IMG/VR virus record: IMGVR_UViG_3300017763_000020
Location: 1-57,513 of that record
Strand: one strand, 5' to 3'
DNA length: 57,513 nt
Origin: a virus
The notes beneath the pieces are model-generated. The model did no database searches and was not told where the DNA came from. It worked only from the letters and a program-made list of their open reading frames with translations. Of the stretch, positions 1-8,402 are shown in pieces. The position numbers and the translations under genes are program-made. Position 1 is the stretch's first letter; each line of letters starts with the position of its first letter.

Positions 1-1111
1 TAGCGTATAGTTTTTTACCATGTTCGATCCTGTGGAAAAGAACAAGACTGTTACCTCGTACTCTGGATATAATGTTCGAAATGAAATTAAGACGCCCTTC
101 GGAATTAATAACATAGTTTTGCTCAAATTTGAATACATCTTTACTTTCATATCTGTTTTGTGACATTTCTCTAAATGCATCCTTTGTAGATTGAGGAGCA
201 TAATCCATTTTAATAACTTTAACCTTACATTTTGCAATGTGTCCTTCATTTTGTAGGAAATTTGCAGAAACCTCAGTGATCAAAGGACCAGTATATGCCA
301 TTAGTGTAAGTCTATCTATTGTACCTTCTTTTGGAATAGTACCAGATAAACCATATCTGTATTTAGCGTTTACACACTTTTGTAATATTGTCTTAATTGA
401 AGTAGATTTGGCCTTATGTGTCTCATCAATTATTACTGCATCAAATTGTTCAAAATATTCTTTATTCTTTTTAACAAGAGATTGATATGTTCCAATTACT
501 ACATTTCTACCGGGTCTTATTTTTTGACCAGAATAAATTTGTTGTACTTTTATATCTACTGAGTTTCTATAATTATAATCTAAGAAATCTTCACTAGCTT
601 GTACAACAAGAGAAACGTTAGGTACAATAAAAAGAATTCTCTCTGATTTCTTTTTTTCTAATTGATATGCTACTGTTAAAAATGATATTAATGTTTTACC
701 TGCAGAGGTTGCAAGCTCTGATAAACATTTTCTGAATTTAAGGATATTAAATGCTGCTTCTATTTGATAGTCGCGAGGAGTTATTTCTGATTTCTCAAAA
801 AACTTTAAGGCCCATTCTGTAAACTCTTCCTGGTTTATTTCAGTGTCAAATAGGACAGTTATACCATTTAATTTAAGTTCATATCCGTATTCTTTACATA
901 TTGACATGACTTCTCTCCATAGTCCAGATGGAATCCACTTATCATCCTTTATGTAAGATATGTAACCGTCCCACAATCCTTTCTTAACTAATGGATTAAA
1001 TCTCCACGATTCAATTCTCTTGTTAAGAGAGATATTAAGTTGTTCAAGCTCCATTTCAGTTGCATCATCAATACGAAGCAACTGTCTATTTTCTGTTAAA
1101 CTAAGTTCCAC
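1..1111 (-). CDS. uvsW: UvsW-like recombination DNA helicase (C-terminus outside window)
   Basis: Superfamily 2 ATP-dependent helicase that in T4 unwinds branched intermediates and R-loops in recombination-dependent replication and repair. The translation from a GTG at 1111 gives the T4 UvsW N-terminal domain pattern (a WRFNPLVKKGLWDG stretch near residue 35 matches the T4 RFNP...WDG region). A Walker A-like ATSAGKT and a DETH box follow, then motif III as LSGT. About 370 codons are present; T4 UvsW has about 500 residues, so roughly the last quarter is missing past position 1. The GTG start is chosen because the overlapping ATG at 1113 is in another frame and stops after five codons, while GTG preserves the family's N-terminal length. 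The gene follows uvsY, the T4 partnership. Confidence 0.9.
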   Translation of the reverse strand, partial: MELSLTENRQLLRIDDATEMELEQLNISLNKRIESWRFNPLVKKGLWDGYISYIKDDKWIPSGLWREVMSICKEYGYELKLNGITVLFDTEINQEEFTEWALKFFEKSEITPRDYQIEAAFNILKFRKCLSELATSAGKTLISFLTVAYQLEKKKSERILFIVPNVSLVVQASEDFLDYNYRNSVDIKVQQIYSGQKIRPGRNVVIGTYQSLVKKNKEYFEQFDAVIIDETHKAKSTSIKTILQKCVNAKYRYGLSGTIPKEGTIDRLTLMAYTGPLITEVSANFLQNEGHIAKCKVKVIKMDYAPQSTKDAFREMSQNRYESKDVFKFEQNYVINSEGRLNFISNIISRVRGNSLVLFHRIEHGKKLYA

Positions 1112-1136
1112 ATTTAATGGGACTTTTTATTTTTAG

Positions 1137-1559
1137 TTACAGGTCTTTAAGTGCTAACCTATTTCTAATGGCAAATCCCATGTTATCTAGGGTTTTTACC
1201 GATTCTTTCATGAAATCTAATTGATTTTCTAAAAGAGATAATTTTGTATGTTCTTGTACTAGATCGTTTTCAATAAAACGCTCTTTTTGTTTTTCGCCAA
1301 GCTTATAGTCATATTCAAAGTATCTAATATATGCCTCTCTCCACCTGGAATTTATGTTGTTTTTTTGTTCTTTAACCTTAGTATTTAGGTATGCTATTTG
1401 TTCTACCATAGTTTGTCTAGAAGATAATACTCCTGATATGGTTTCTTCCATTGCATTTATATTTCTTAGAGAACTTGCTAGATCTTTAATGTTTTTTGAC
1501 CATCCAGCCCTTTGTGAACTCAATTTTTCATCGAGTGCTAATATCTTTTCTTTACTCAT
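1137..1559 (-). CDS. uvsY: UvsY-like recombination mediator
   Basis: Predicted small helical protein of 140 aa; T4 UvsY has 137. UvsY helps load the UvsX recombinase onto gp32-coated ssDNA. The C-terminal part resembles T4 UvsY: a LDFMKESVKTLDNMGFAIRN segment aligns by eye with its LDFCSGALDAIKSRGFAIKH region, preceded by a helical, charged region with aromatic residues at matching places. It lies immediately upstream of uvsW, as in T4, and directly abuts the 75-aa gene upstream (its start at 1559 touches that gene's stop). The N-terminal half is much diverged. The assignment rests on the C-terminal match, length and synteny, so it is likely but should be confirmed with a profile search. Confidence 0.72.
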   Translation of the reverse strand: MSKEKILALDEKLSSQRAGWSKNIKDLASSLRNINAMEETISGVLSSRQTMVEQIAYLNTKVKEQKNNINSRWREAYIRYFEYDYKLGEKQKERFIENDLVQEHTKLSLLENQLDFMKESVKTLDNMGFAIRNRLALKDL

Positions 1560-1787
1560 TTAAAATAATGATTTTTTGTTAGGATCTGGTTTTATGTGCT
1601 TAGAAGTTGTTTGTCTTTTCTTAAACTTAGGCTTGCTAAACTCAATATCAGGTGTATTCGGGTCATCAGGAATTTCTACTGCCTCAAAGTCTATGAGTAG
1701 TTTATGCCCTTTAAATCGGTCTCTATCGTTATAAAAATCTTCTAGGTTTTCTTCAACCATAAATGTTAGTTCTTCTAAATATACCAT
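1560..1787 (-). CDS. Hypothetical protein, 75 aa
   Basis: Not recognised. Small charged protein with an acidic N-terminal half and a basic, lysine-rich C-terminus. It overlaps the 3' end of the primase gene by 13 bases and its stop abuts the start of uvsY, so it is translationally packed within the replication and recombination operon. No Cys motif, membrane segment or signal peptide is visible. Context suggests an accessory replication protein, but that is only guilt by association. Confidence 0.65.
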   Translation of the reverse strand: MVYLEELTFMVEENLEDFYNDRDRFKGHKLLIDFEAVEIPDDPNTPDIEFSKPKFKKRQTTSKHIKPDPNKKSLF

Positions 1788-2857
1788 AAATCTAGTTGGC
1801 TTGATGTAAAATAGTTATTGATATTTTTAAAGGCATCTGACTTTAACTCAAAACATTTAATCATCAAATCATTAAGATCTTTGATATTATATGTATCTAA
1901 ATTACTGTCCTTTAGAAATTTGGACCACATAAATACTGGTCTTCCTTTCTTAAGCTTCTCTATCATTTTCTTTTTACCAGTGTCGTCGTTATCGAACATA
2001 TATCTTACTGTTTCGATTTCATCAAATTCTTCAGTAGATCTTCCAGCTGTTGCTAACGCCAACGAGTTTGACATAAATTTAGCATCAAGTGGTCCTTCAA
2101 ATAAAGTTACTGGCCTTTGAAAAGACACTCTCATAATCCCGAATAATGTAGAAATCTTTGCTAGTTGATTAGACTCTGCTTCTTCAATTTTTAAGGGTTG
2201 ACCCATTTCTTCATAAAGCTTAGGTAAGTCATATGAAAGGTATCTTTGTCCATATCCTTTCATTCTTCTAGTTTGTGCACCTATAATTTTATTATCCGTA
2301 CTTAAATTTAAAATCCACAATCTATGTTCTTTGGCAGAATATAAGAACTCGTCTAATTTTTTATGCAATAACCTATCTTTAAGTTGAAACCATATCCATT
2401 CACCTGGTTCAATAGATTTAGCCTTAAATTTTGATTTAAACAAATCAATGTCTATTGCATGTTTTTGCACATCTTCAAATAAAGTAGGTTTAAGAACATT
2501 TTCTGATCTTACTTGTAATTTATTTTGTTGTATGTAATCTATTACTGCAAATGAATCACCGCTTTTACTAAGCTTAATTCCATGATCCTTTAAGAATGTG
2601 TGTAGATTTGTATGGTGGCCGCAATTATAACAGTGATATTGTAGCGTGTCCCAAAATATATTACCACGTTTTGCAGTATCATCTTTATGGGAATCACCAC
2701 AATAAGGGCATGCAAGGGTTATTCGCCCATGCATGCTCTTTAGTGATTGCTTATTTGGATTAGAATGTTGTTGAGTAGTTACTTGTATAAGTGCGTACTC
2801 TATTCTTTCCTTTAGCTCTTGTGTTAATTCTATGTTATTATTAGATGTCGAGGTCAT
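1775..2857 (-). CDS. 61: DNA primase, T4 gp61-like
   Basis: Synthesises RNA primers for lagging-strand replication together with a replicative helicase. An N-terminal zinc ribbon is visible (C50, C53, C76, C79, in CPYCGDSHKDD and YHCYNCGHH). A Toprim catalytic core follows, with E254 in a TLFEGPLDAKF stretch and an acidic D289-N-D291 motif, and a C-terminal IKDLNDLMI segment matches the T4 gp61 KDVNDMI region. At 360 aa it is slightly longer than T4 gp61 (342). It overlaps the end of gp32 by 17 bases, implying coupled expression. Confidence 0.9.
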   Translation of the reverse strand: MTSTSNNNIELTQELKERIEYALIQVTTQQHSNPNKQSLKSMHGRITLACPYCGDSHKDDTAKRGNIFWDTLQYHCYNCGHHTNLHTFLKDHGIKLSKSGDSFAVIDYIQQNKLQVRSENVLKPTLFEDVQKHAIDIDLFKSKFKAKSIEPGEWIWFQLKDRLLHKKLDEFLYSAKEHRLWILNLSTDNKIIGAQTRRMKGYGQRYLSYDLPKLYEEMGQPLKIEEAESNQLAKISTLFGIMRVSFQRPVTLFEGPLDAKFMSNSLALATAGRSTEEFDEIETVRYMFDNDDTGKKKMIEKLKKGRPVFMWSKFLKDSNLDTYNIKDLNDLMIKCFELKSDAFKNINNYFTSSQLDLWYI

Positions 2858-3767
2858 TCAAGAAAGAATCAAGATCATCATCTGTACTAACTGCAGCAGT
2901 TTCTTTTGATTCTGTCTTTGCAGGAGCCGGAGCTGCTGCTTCAACTACTGTTGTTGCACTTGTAGTAGCTTTCTTTGGTGTAGATGTTGAACTACTTGTC
3001 ATCGCAGAGATAGAATCTCCAGGATTTAAGTACATTCTTAGTACATCGTTTACAAAAGACCTAGTATCTTCGTCCCATGCTTTGTAGTCATAGTTCACGA
3101 GAGATGGTGCATTCTCAAGCTCAGTTTTAATTGCAGTCATTGTCTCTTTGTTTCTTTCTGCTGGAGAATCGCCCATTAAAATTGCAGAAGTACTAGCAGA
3201 GAACTTAGATTTATCGTAGTTGTTATATTCACCTTGGCGAGTAATGATCAATTCGAAGTTTTTGCCTTCAAATAGGTCAAACACCTGTGTTGGTTCACCG
3301 AAATCTGGCTTAAGCTCAGCATCGATTTTTTCTTTGATCTTGTAACCGAATTTGAATACTTTGTAAGTACCTTCTAATTCTGGATTTTGTGGATCTTTTA
3401 CGATCTTAATTAAAGAATAGTACTGCTGACGTCTCTTTAATTTCTCTGATGACTTGCGATCTACTGCTGAATCTGATTTTCTCAGTTTCCAGAATACATC
3501 TGCAATTGGGCATTTTTCACCTATTGAAGATGGTGAATCTACCAATTTACCGTCACCACTAGAATTAGTTAACCAGTGTACGTATTTTTGAATTAGAGAA
3601 TTTCTTGGATTCTCTGGATTTGGAACAAAGCGGATTAGTGCTTTATAAGTTCCGTCTTTGCCGTCATCGGCAGTTGGTTTGTAAACTTCGTTTACTGTTG
3701 TTCTTTCGGGCTGATGCGTTTCTACGTCTTCTACGCCCAAGTTAAAAATGTCAAATGATTCGCTCAT
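2841..3767 (-). CDS. 32: Single-stranded DNA-binding protein, T4 gp32-like
   Basis: Coats ssDNA during replication, recombination and repair and recruits other replisome proteins. The OB-fold core matches T4 gp32 by eye: LIKIVKDPQNPELEGTYKVF and YNNYDKSKFSASTSAI correspond to its VVKDPAAPENEGKVFKY and FSNYDESKF regions. An Ala/Ser/Thr-rich linker follows, then an acidic DDDLDSFLNDLDI tail like the T4 C-terminal protein-interaction tail. Length is 308 aa against 301 in T4. Unlike T4 gp32, which binds zinc with His64, Cys77, Cys87 and Cys90, this protein has a single Cys (C86) plus H64, so the zinc site appears lost. Confidence 0.92.
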   Translation of the reverse strand: MSESFDIFNLGVEDVETHQPERTTVNEVYKPTADDGKDGTYKALIRFVPNPENPRNSLIQKYVHWLTNSSGDGKLVDSPSSIGEKCPIADVFWKLRKSDSAVDRKSSEKLKRRQQYYSLIKIVKDPQNPELEGTYKVFKFGYKIKEKIDAELKPDFGEPTQVFDLFEGKNFELIITRQGEYNNYDKSKFSASTSAILMGDSPAERNKETMTAIKTELENAPSLVNYDYKAWDEDTRSFVNDVLRMYLNPGDSISAMTSSSTSTPKKATTSATTVVEAAAPAPAKTESKETAAVSTDDDLDSFLNDLDI

Positions 3768-3853
3768 AATACCTTTAAATTGTTTAATTGTTTAATACTT
3801 GAAATTACTTTAATGTTCTTTCGTTACCTTATAGTGTATAATAATAAATAGTT

Positions 3854-4024
3854 TCAACTTATTTCTAAGATTGCTCCTGAAGGTTCCTTCCATCTATTTT
3901 CCTCTAACTTAATCAGTCCTGACTTGTGAAGTAACTCTGACGCTTCCTTTTCAGTAAGCTGGTTCGCTATCACCATTTTTTCGAGGATCTTAATTAGACG
4001 AAGGTATTCAATAGTAATCAACAT
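3854..4024 (-). CDS. Small hypothetical protein, 56 aa
   Basis: Found by reading the otherwise empty interval upstream of gp32. An ATG at 4024 opens a 56-codon frame ending in TGA at 3854. The product is a helical charged peptide with a LTEKEASELLHKSGLI stretch and a WKEP segment, a composition typical of real small phage proteins. A GATATATAATATG promoter-like motif lies about 30 bases upstream. Function unknown; it could be a small regulator or replication accessory protein. The 86 bases between its stop and the gp32 start are AT-rich leader sequence. Confidence 0.55.
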   Translation of the reverse strand: MLITIEYLRLIKILEKMVIANQLTEKEASELLHKSGLIKLEENRWKEPSGAILEIS

Positions 4025-4052
4025 ATAAATTAATACTTTAATTATTATACAT

Positions 4053-4062
4053 ATTATATATC
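4053..4062 (-). promoter_or_regulatory. GATATATAAT promoter-like motif
   Basis: Minus-strand GATATATAAT, 28 bases upstream of the 56-aa gene that leads into gp32. The same motif precedes several other transcription units in this window. It resembles an AT-rich phage late promoter but is not identical to T4 TATAAATA. Promoter activity is inferred from recurrence and position only. Confidence 0.5.
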
Positions 4063-4107
4063 TTAGTTCCCAATTGTTTCATGGAGAGGCTTATTAAAAA
4101 TAAATAA

Positions 4108-4135
4108 TAAAAAAATGAAACAGTTTCTCACAACT
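4108..4135 (-). terminator. Weak candidate terminator after the RuvC-like gene
   Basis: On the minus strand a short imperfect hairpin (TGA-GAAA / TTTCA arms around a CTG loop) is followed by a run of seven T and further AT-rich sequence. It sits downstream of the resolvase gene and upstream of the promoter-like motif at 4053. The stem is short and bulged, so this is a weak call. Confidence 0.3.
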
Positions 4136-4172
4136 AGCATATAACAAATGTTATCTAAGTCTGGAGGAAAGA

Positions 4173-4826
4173 TTAGGTGGAGGGGTTTGAAACGTATGTA
4201 ACCAAGAAATACGCATCGACTAGGTCGTCTAACGGCTTCGGGATCTTTTTCCCAATTTCCAAGTTTTTAACCATAGAATGCAAGGGGCTTCGAGCCAAGA
4301 TTGGGTCATCGTTCACATTTTGCTGATAAGCCTCAAACAACTGAAGCTTGTTCATGTTACCTTTACCAGCAAACTTCTTAATAGTTGTAGGAGCCACAGT
4401 CAATATGTCTTTAACGTGAAGTTGAGTAATCATCTGTTCTTTAAGAATAGCAGCACCTGCAGCCATGTCAATTATATTGTTAGTTCCCATTTTAGAACCA
4501 TAAGAAGTACCTTCAAATGCAACTATATAATCTTGTTTAGATTTTGTAACATTAAGGATAATATTAATAATAGCGTCAGCAGTTGCCATATATCTTCTTA
4601 CCTTTGCTAACTCATTCTTTGAATAATCTCCAAATGTGGTCTTCCAATCTTCTTGATAAATTAATGTGACATCATCTAATAAGCCTATATCTTCCTGAAG
4701 CTTTTGTTCCTTTTTGGTACCTAAACCTGGTTTAACGTAACTTATATAATGATGTGTGTTGGATTCTGTATTGAAAATACAAATACCTGGAGAATTTAAA
4801 GAAAAATCTACTGAAACGTAATTCAT
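4173..4826 (-). CDS. RuvC-like Holliday junction resolvase
   Basis: Predicted RNase H-fold endonuclease that resolves four-way junctions. The N-terminal beta-strand carries the first catalytic acid (D7 in YVSVDFSLNSPG), the second is E105 in VAFEGTSYG, and the C-terminal helix carries D200, D201 and D204 in PLDDLVDAYFL. A VAPTTIKKFAGKGNMNK stretch (144-160) matches the usual RuvC-family region before the final acids. T4 uses the unrelated endonuclease VII (gp49) to debranch DNA before packaging, so this protein may do that job here. It starts directly after the stop of the 122-aa gene upstream and lies next to the gp32/gp61 cluster. The family call is good; the exact role is inferred. Confidence 0.75.
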   Translation of the reverse strand: MNYVSVDFSLNSPGICIFNTESNTHHYISYVKPGLGTKKEQKLQEDIGLLDDVTLIYQEDWKTTFGDYSKNELAKVRRYMATADAIINIILNVTKSKQDYIVAFEGTSYGSKMGTNNIIDMAAGAAILKEQMITQLHVKDILTVAPTTIKKFAGKGNMNKLQLFEAYQQNVNDDPILARSPLHSMVKNLEIGKKIPKPLDDLVDAYFLVTYVSNPST

Positions 4827-5195
4827 TTAGAATCTTTTACCAAGACTAGCACCTAGTGCGGCACCGACAAGTCTTGAAGTTAATAAATCATATAATATAC
4901 CCTTTTGAATACCTAGTACTCTAGCTAATAATTTACCAACTGATTTACCTAAGGCAAAACCAGTTAAACCACCTATTATTGATCCTAAAAGACCTTCATT
5001 TGTCATCTCTTCATTAAGCTTATCTAAATCATAAGTACCGTCTTCCTTTTGATATGTATTACAAAATTCATCGATAGCTGCATCTATTTTAGCCTCTAAT
5101 TCAGGAGACCATTCAGAGTTTAGATTCTCTTTAAGAATATCCATGTCTTGATCAGTAATCTTCTCTTCGACTAAGTATTTATTAAATGTTTTCAT
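4827..5195 (-). CDS. Putative capsid-targeted protein with glycine zipper, 122 aa
   Basis: Unknown function. The N-terminus MKTFNKYLVEE resembles the T4 capsid-targeting sequence MKTYQEFIAEA, with a possible prohead-protease site after L-V-E10 and a second after L-N-E62. The middle is acidic. Residues 69-95 and 108-120 are rich in regularly spaced glycines (GSIIGGLTGFALGKSVG and LVGAALGASLGK), a glycine-zipper pattern typical of membrane-inserting helices. No signal peptide is seen. It could be an internal head protein that interacts with membrane on DNA entry, but this is inference. A GATATATAC motif lies just upstream of the start. Confidence 0.6.
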   Translation of the reverse strand: MKTFNKYLVEEKITDQDMDILKENLNSEWSPELEAKIDAAIDEFCNTYQKEDGTYDLDKLNEEMTNEGLLGSIIGGLTGFALGKSVGKLLARVLGIQKGILYDLLTSRLVGAALGASLGKRF

Positions 5196-5197
5196 AT

Positions 5198-5207
5198 TGT
5201 ATATATC
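5198..5207 (-). promoter_or_regulatory. GATATATACA promoter-like motif
   Basis: Minus-strand GATATATACA ending three bases before the start of the 122-aa gene. It is a variant of the recurrent GATATATAA motif. Being so close to the ATG it would give an almost leaderless mRNA, so it is less certain than the copies farther from a start. Confidence 0.3.
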
Positions 5208-5215
5208 TTTCTTTA

Positions 5216-5767
5216 TTATGCTCCAGAGAAATCCTTAAAAGGAAGTTCTGTTTTATGTTTCTTTACAAATTCTTTATATGCCTTTTTCTTTTCGGCACTT
5301 TTTAAAACCTTATACATTTCTCTTAATCTATCAGCATGTGCTGATCCACTTTTATATGATCTGTTATCATCTGCATATTGATAGTGTTTATCAAATGATT
5401 TCATAGATGCTAAATATTGATCTAACGGTGATACAAACTTTTGTAAGAACATTTGTTGAATTTCATATTCAGAAGATTTTTTCTTGTTTAAATAGAATTC
5501 ATATTGTCCTCTCCAGTTAGTTCTTTTATATGCGTGTAAAATATCTTTACCTTCAGCGTGTTTTATAGTAATTTCCCACTTAATACCTTTATCGCTCGAT
5601 TGATCTACATATATAACATCATCTAAGTTATCTGCAATATCAGCATATGTTAGTAATTTAATAATACTCATACGTAAATCTTCTTCTATTTCGGATGGAG
5701 TTCCCCATCTTCCTCTTTCAAAATCTTTGTAAGAATAATAACTTTCTAATGTAAGTAAATGTTTCAT
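5216..5767 (-). CDS. Hypothetical protein, 183 aa
   Basis: Not recognised. It begins MKHLLTLESYYSYKDFERGR, superficially like the MK-leader proteins of this phage but without a clean [LI]-x-E cleavage motif. The protein is helical and rich in Lys, Tyr and Glu, with a strongly basic C-terminal third. No catalytic motif, Cys cluster or membrane segment is seen. It lies between the tail-tube-like gene and the glycine-zipper gene, so it may be virion-associated; this is only context. Confidence 0.65.
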   Translation of the reverse strand: MKHLLTLESYYSYKDFERGRWGTPSEIEEDLRMSIIKLLTYADIADNLDDVIYVDQSSDKGIKWEITIKHAEGKDILHAYKRTNWRGQYEFYLNKKKSSEYEIQQMFLQKFVSPLDQYLASMKSFDKHYQYADDNRSYKSGSAHADRLREMYKVLKSAEKKKAYKEFVKKHKTELPFKDFSGA

Positions 5768-5777
5768 ATCTTATATA

Positions 5778-6329
5778 TTAGTCTAATTCTATTCTTAGTT
5801 TAAGTTGATTGTAATAAAAATTAATTTCAAATGTACTGAATTCAGATATGTTGTCTGAGAAGTTTAAATTAAGTTCATTAATAGAGTTCATTATTGGTTT
5901 AGCAAACTGCATATATGCAACTGATGCACCTTCAGAATCTAAAATCCTTAACGTTAAAGGTTCTGTATATGGCTCTGTGGTTGATCTTGCATAATAATAT
6001 AACAAAGTGTCCATCATTATCCAATAATTTATAAAACCGTCTAACAGTTGCATAGTTACTGTAAACTGTCTTTCAATTGTATTTTGAATAGGAACTGCAC
6101 CTCTTTGGTATCTTATAGAACCATCATTATCTGCTTGTGATATAGGGTCGAAAGAAACACCTGGTATATTTACACCTTGTATAGAATAATTAACAAAATC
6201 TATAGGTTCTGCTAACATTGATCCAGGCACCTTTGTTAGGTACGTTTTATATTTCTCGGCTACTTCTGCTGGTATAAAATTCCTAGGGAACTTAAAGTCA
6301 AATGTATTATTCCTACTATTTAAAATCAT
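5778..6329 (-). CDS. Putative tail-tube-fold structural protein (gp19/gp54-like)
   Basis: 183 aa with the layout of myovirus tail-tube proteins: an N-terminal residue stretch, a GVNIPGVSF segment resembling the tube-protein loop, a QFTVTMQLLDGFINYW strand-helix region, and a C-terminal strand in which FSTFEINFYYNQ corresponds to the TFEVTLALDYW type of ending in T4 gp19. T4 gp19 is 163 aa. It may be the tube protein itself, or a baseplate tube initiator or other tube-fold protein, since several baseplate proteins share this fold. It abuts the 688-aa virion protein gene. Confidence 0.5.
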   Translation of the reverse strand: MILNSRNNTFDFKFPRNFIPAEVAEKYKTYLTKVPGSMLAEPIDFVNYSIQGVNIPGVSFDPISQADNDGSIRYQRGAVPIQNTIERQFTVTMQLLDGFINYWIMMDTLLYYYARSTTEPYTEPLTLRILDSEGASVAYMQFAKPIMNSINELNLNFSDNISEFSTFEINFYYNQLKLRIELD

Positions 6330-6330
6330 A

Positions 6331-8397
6331 TTATGCTTTTATAAATTCTCCAGAGGTCACATACGTTTGTTCAATACCATTGTCTACACTAATATAAAAC
6401 TTGTTGTTGCTCATGTTTCTAATTGCTTTAGCGTTAGCTTCGTTTATTTTAAATAAAACTTCACCTTCACCCATATCTATGTCTTTATTAGATATATGAT
6501 TAAATACTAATTTATTTGTGCCATCTCCAAACGATAATACTAATCTTTCAGCATTTTCAAAAGAAATAAATTGAATATCATCTCCTATTTTTTTAGAAAT
6601 TACAAATTTAAAATAACATGCAAACGGTGGAATACTAATTCTAATATCTCCTTCAACCATAAATGCAGAAGTTTCAATTTCTTCTACATCTTTGATCATT
6701 GGATTTTCACCTTCACCTTCTAATTTAACCTTAGAAGATGTTGCTATAATATTGTGTCTTTCCATAAATGCAGGCACAACTTTAACAGATCTAGGCACAC
6801 TATCCATAATCAAACTTTTAATTACTTTATTACCTGACAAATTGGGTAATATATTGTAAACCTCAGTCATTATATTCGGGCTATTGATTTTTAGTGCCGA
6901 AAGTTTTTTACCGTATTTGCCAGCCTGATTTAAAATCATACTAGCTCTTTTAACTATTTGTGTATTGTCTGTTTGATTATAAATTCGCATAGTTACTTCA
7001 ATAGAAAAGTTAACAGCAATATTTGCATTTTTTATAATAGGTCTAAACAGTATAGGATCATTAAAATCTTCATACTGTGTAAATGTTAATTCATTAGTCT
7101 TTACATATGCAGTACCTATTTGTTCAAATACATCTACATCAAATATTGCTATTATATCATCTGATGTTGTTTGAATTCTTTCTAACACATATGCCTCGAA
7201 TGCCCCTATAGAGTTATCTTTTTCGCCATATATTTTAAAATAGTCTCCATCGTTTGCATCTTCTATTACAACAGTAAAATCTTGATACTCATCTTCTCTA
7301 GAAACACTAAACTTATTTTCTTCACTTGTGTAAAAATAATCAAAACCATTACCGACCTCTAACCTGTCTATTAGTTTAAAACTAATTCCATAGTTTGTAG
7401 CCGGATCTAAATCACTTGATCCTATTGTTCCATCTCCATAAAATCTATCTTTAAATTCTGAATTCTGACCTATGATAGAAGGAATTTTAATTTCAATAAA
7501 TTTGCTCCACAAAGTTTCACCTAAAATAAAAGGTCTTGGATTAGCATATTCGTAATTACTAGTGTTAAGATACACTAACTGTGTTAAATAATTTTTAATT
7601 CCAGTTGTTCTATCTGCTGTAACTTCTAATAAGAAACCTTCATAGTCTCTTGCAGAAAAGCTATATCCGCTTTTTAAATGCAACCTTATAGAATCATATT
7701 GAATGTAATTAATATTTTGAGTAGCTTCTACTTGGTAATTAATAAGATCAGCTTCATTACCACCTGTCCAACCTGCATTATTGTTTATGTAATTAAACAT
7801 TTCATAATATCCTGTTGAATCATATCCTAATAATGCATATCTAGATTCATCATTAGGTACTTTAACACCATGATATCTTCCAATTGGTTGATTAATATCA
7901 TTACCAGTAACTTCATCTGGTGTAGAAAACAGAGGATTTGCTCTAGTATCTACTATTACTTTACCACCAATAAGATTTGGGTAATTATATTCAACTGTTC
8001 CGTTTTGATTAGGAATATATTTACCTATTTTAGTAACGGATGAATATGACCATATTCCTAAAGTTCCACTAACTGAGAATAATTCAGGATTATCTAATGC
8101 AGATAAATCAAATTTATAGGTTTTACCATTTTGTAAAAGTAAAGTTCTTGCAGCAAAGTTTTCAATAGATAAATATCCACTAATTGTTGTAACGTCAAAG
8201 TTTACAACATCACTACCTAGTTCATTTATTAAATGCCTAGAGGCAGTTGGTACATTTCTTACAGTGTCTAAGAATTTTACTTCACTGCCGTTATCGTCTA
8301 CTTCAATTTTAGTAGCGTCTGGATTACTTTGATCGTGATATATGAATTCTAATAAAACGTCTTCGTCTATCCTGAAATATCTTGATGATTTTGCCAT
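6331..8397 (-). CDS. Putative virion structural protein, 688 aa
   Basis: No family recognised. Beta-rich protein with many aromatic and Asn/Asp residues and no membrane segment or catalytic motif. It opens with MAKSSRYFRIDEDVLLEFIY and ends with a region like a beta-sandwich (residues about 560-688). It lies in an uninterrupted series of tail and adhesin genes, one base upstream of the tube-like gene, so a baseplate or fibre-associated structural role is likely. Evidence is composition and position only. Confidence 0.6.
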   Translation of the reverse strand: MAKSSRYFRIDEDVLLEFIYHDQSNPDATKIEVDDNGSEVKFLDTVRNVPTASRHLINELGSDVVNFDVTTISGYLSIENFAARTLLLQNGKTYKFDLSALDNPELFSVSGTLGIWSYSSVTKIGKYIPNQNGTVEYNYPNLIGGKVIVDTRANPLFSTPDEVTGNDINQPIGRYHGVKVPNDESRYALLGYDSTGYYEMFNYINNNAGWTGGNEADLINYQVEATQNINYIQYDSIRLHLKSGYSFSARDYEGFLLEVTADRTTGIKNYLTQLVYLNTSNYEYANPRPFILGETLWSKFIEIKIPSIIGQNSEFKDRFYGDGTIGSSDLDPATNYGISFKLIDRLEVGNGFDYFYTSEENKFSVSREDEYQDFTVVIEDANDGDYFKIYGEKDNSIGAFEAYVLERIQTTSDDIIAIFDVDVFEQIGTAYVKTNELTFTQYEDFNDPILFRPIIKNANIAVNFSIEVTMRIYNQTDNTQIVKRASMILNQAGKYGKKLSALKINSPNIMTEVYNILPNLSGNKVIKSLIMDSVPRSVKVVPAFMERHNIIATSSKVKLEGEGENPMIKDVEEIETSAFMVEGDIRISIPPFACYFKFVISKKIGDDIQFISFENAERLVLSFGDGTNKLVFNHISNKDIDMGEGEVLFKINEANAKAIRNMSNNKFYISVDNGIEQTYVTSGEFIKA

Positions 8398-8402
8398 ATT
8401 GT

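Noticed and set aside
237-485. Plus-strand open frames such as 237-485, 18900-19154 and 49370-49573
   Set aside because: They lie opposite well supported minus-strand genes and are Ser/Leu/Phe-rich, a typical mirror of AT-rich or low-complexity coding sequence.
4141-4154. Short palindrome ATAACA/TGTTAT near 4141
   Set aside because: Only six bases per arm with a two-base loop, no T-run directly after; not enough for an operator or terminator claim.
5216-5270. Putative capsid-targeting leader on the 183-aa protein (MKHLLTLESYY)
   Set aside because: Starts like the MK-leaders but lacks an [LI]-x-E cleavage motif, so it was not counted in the leader family.
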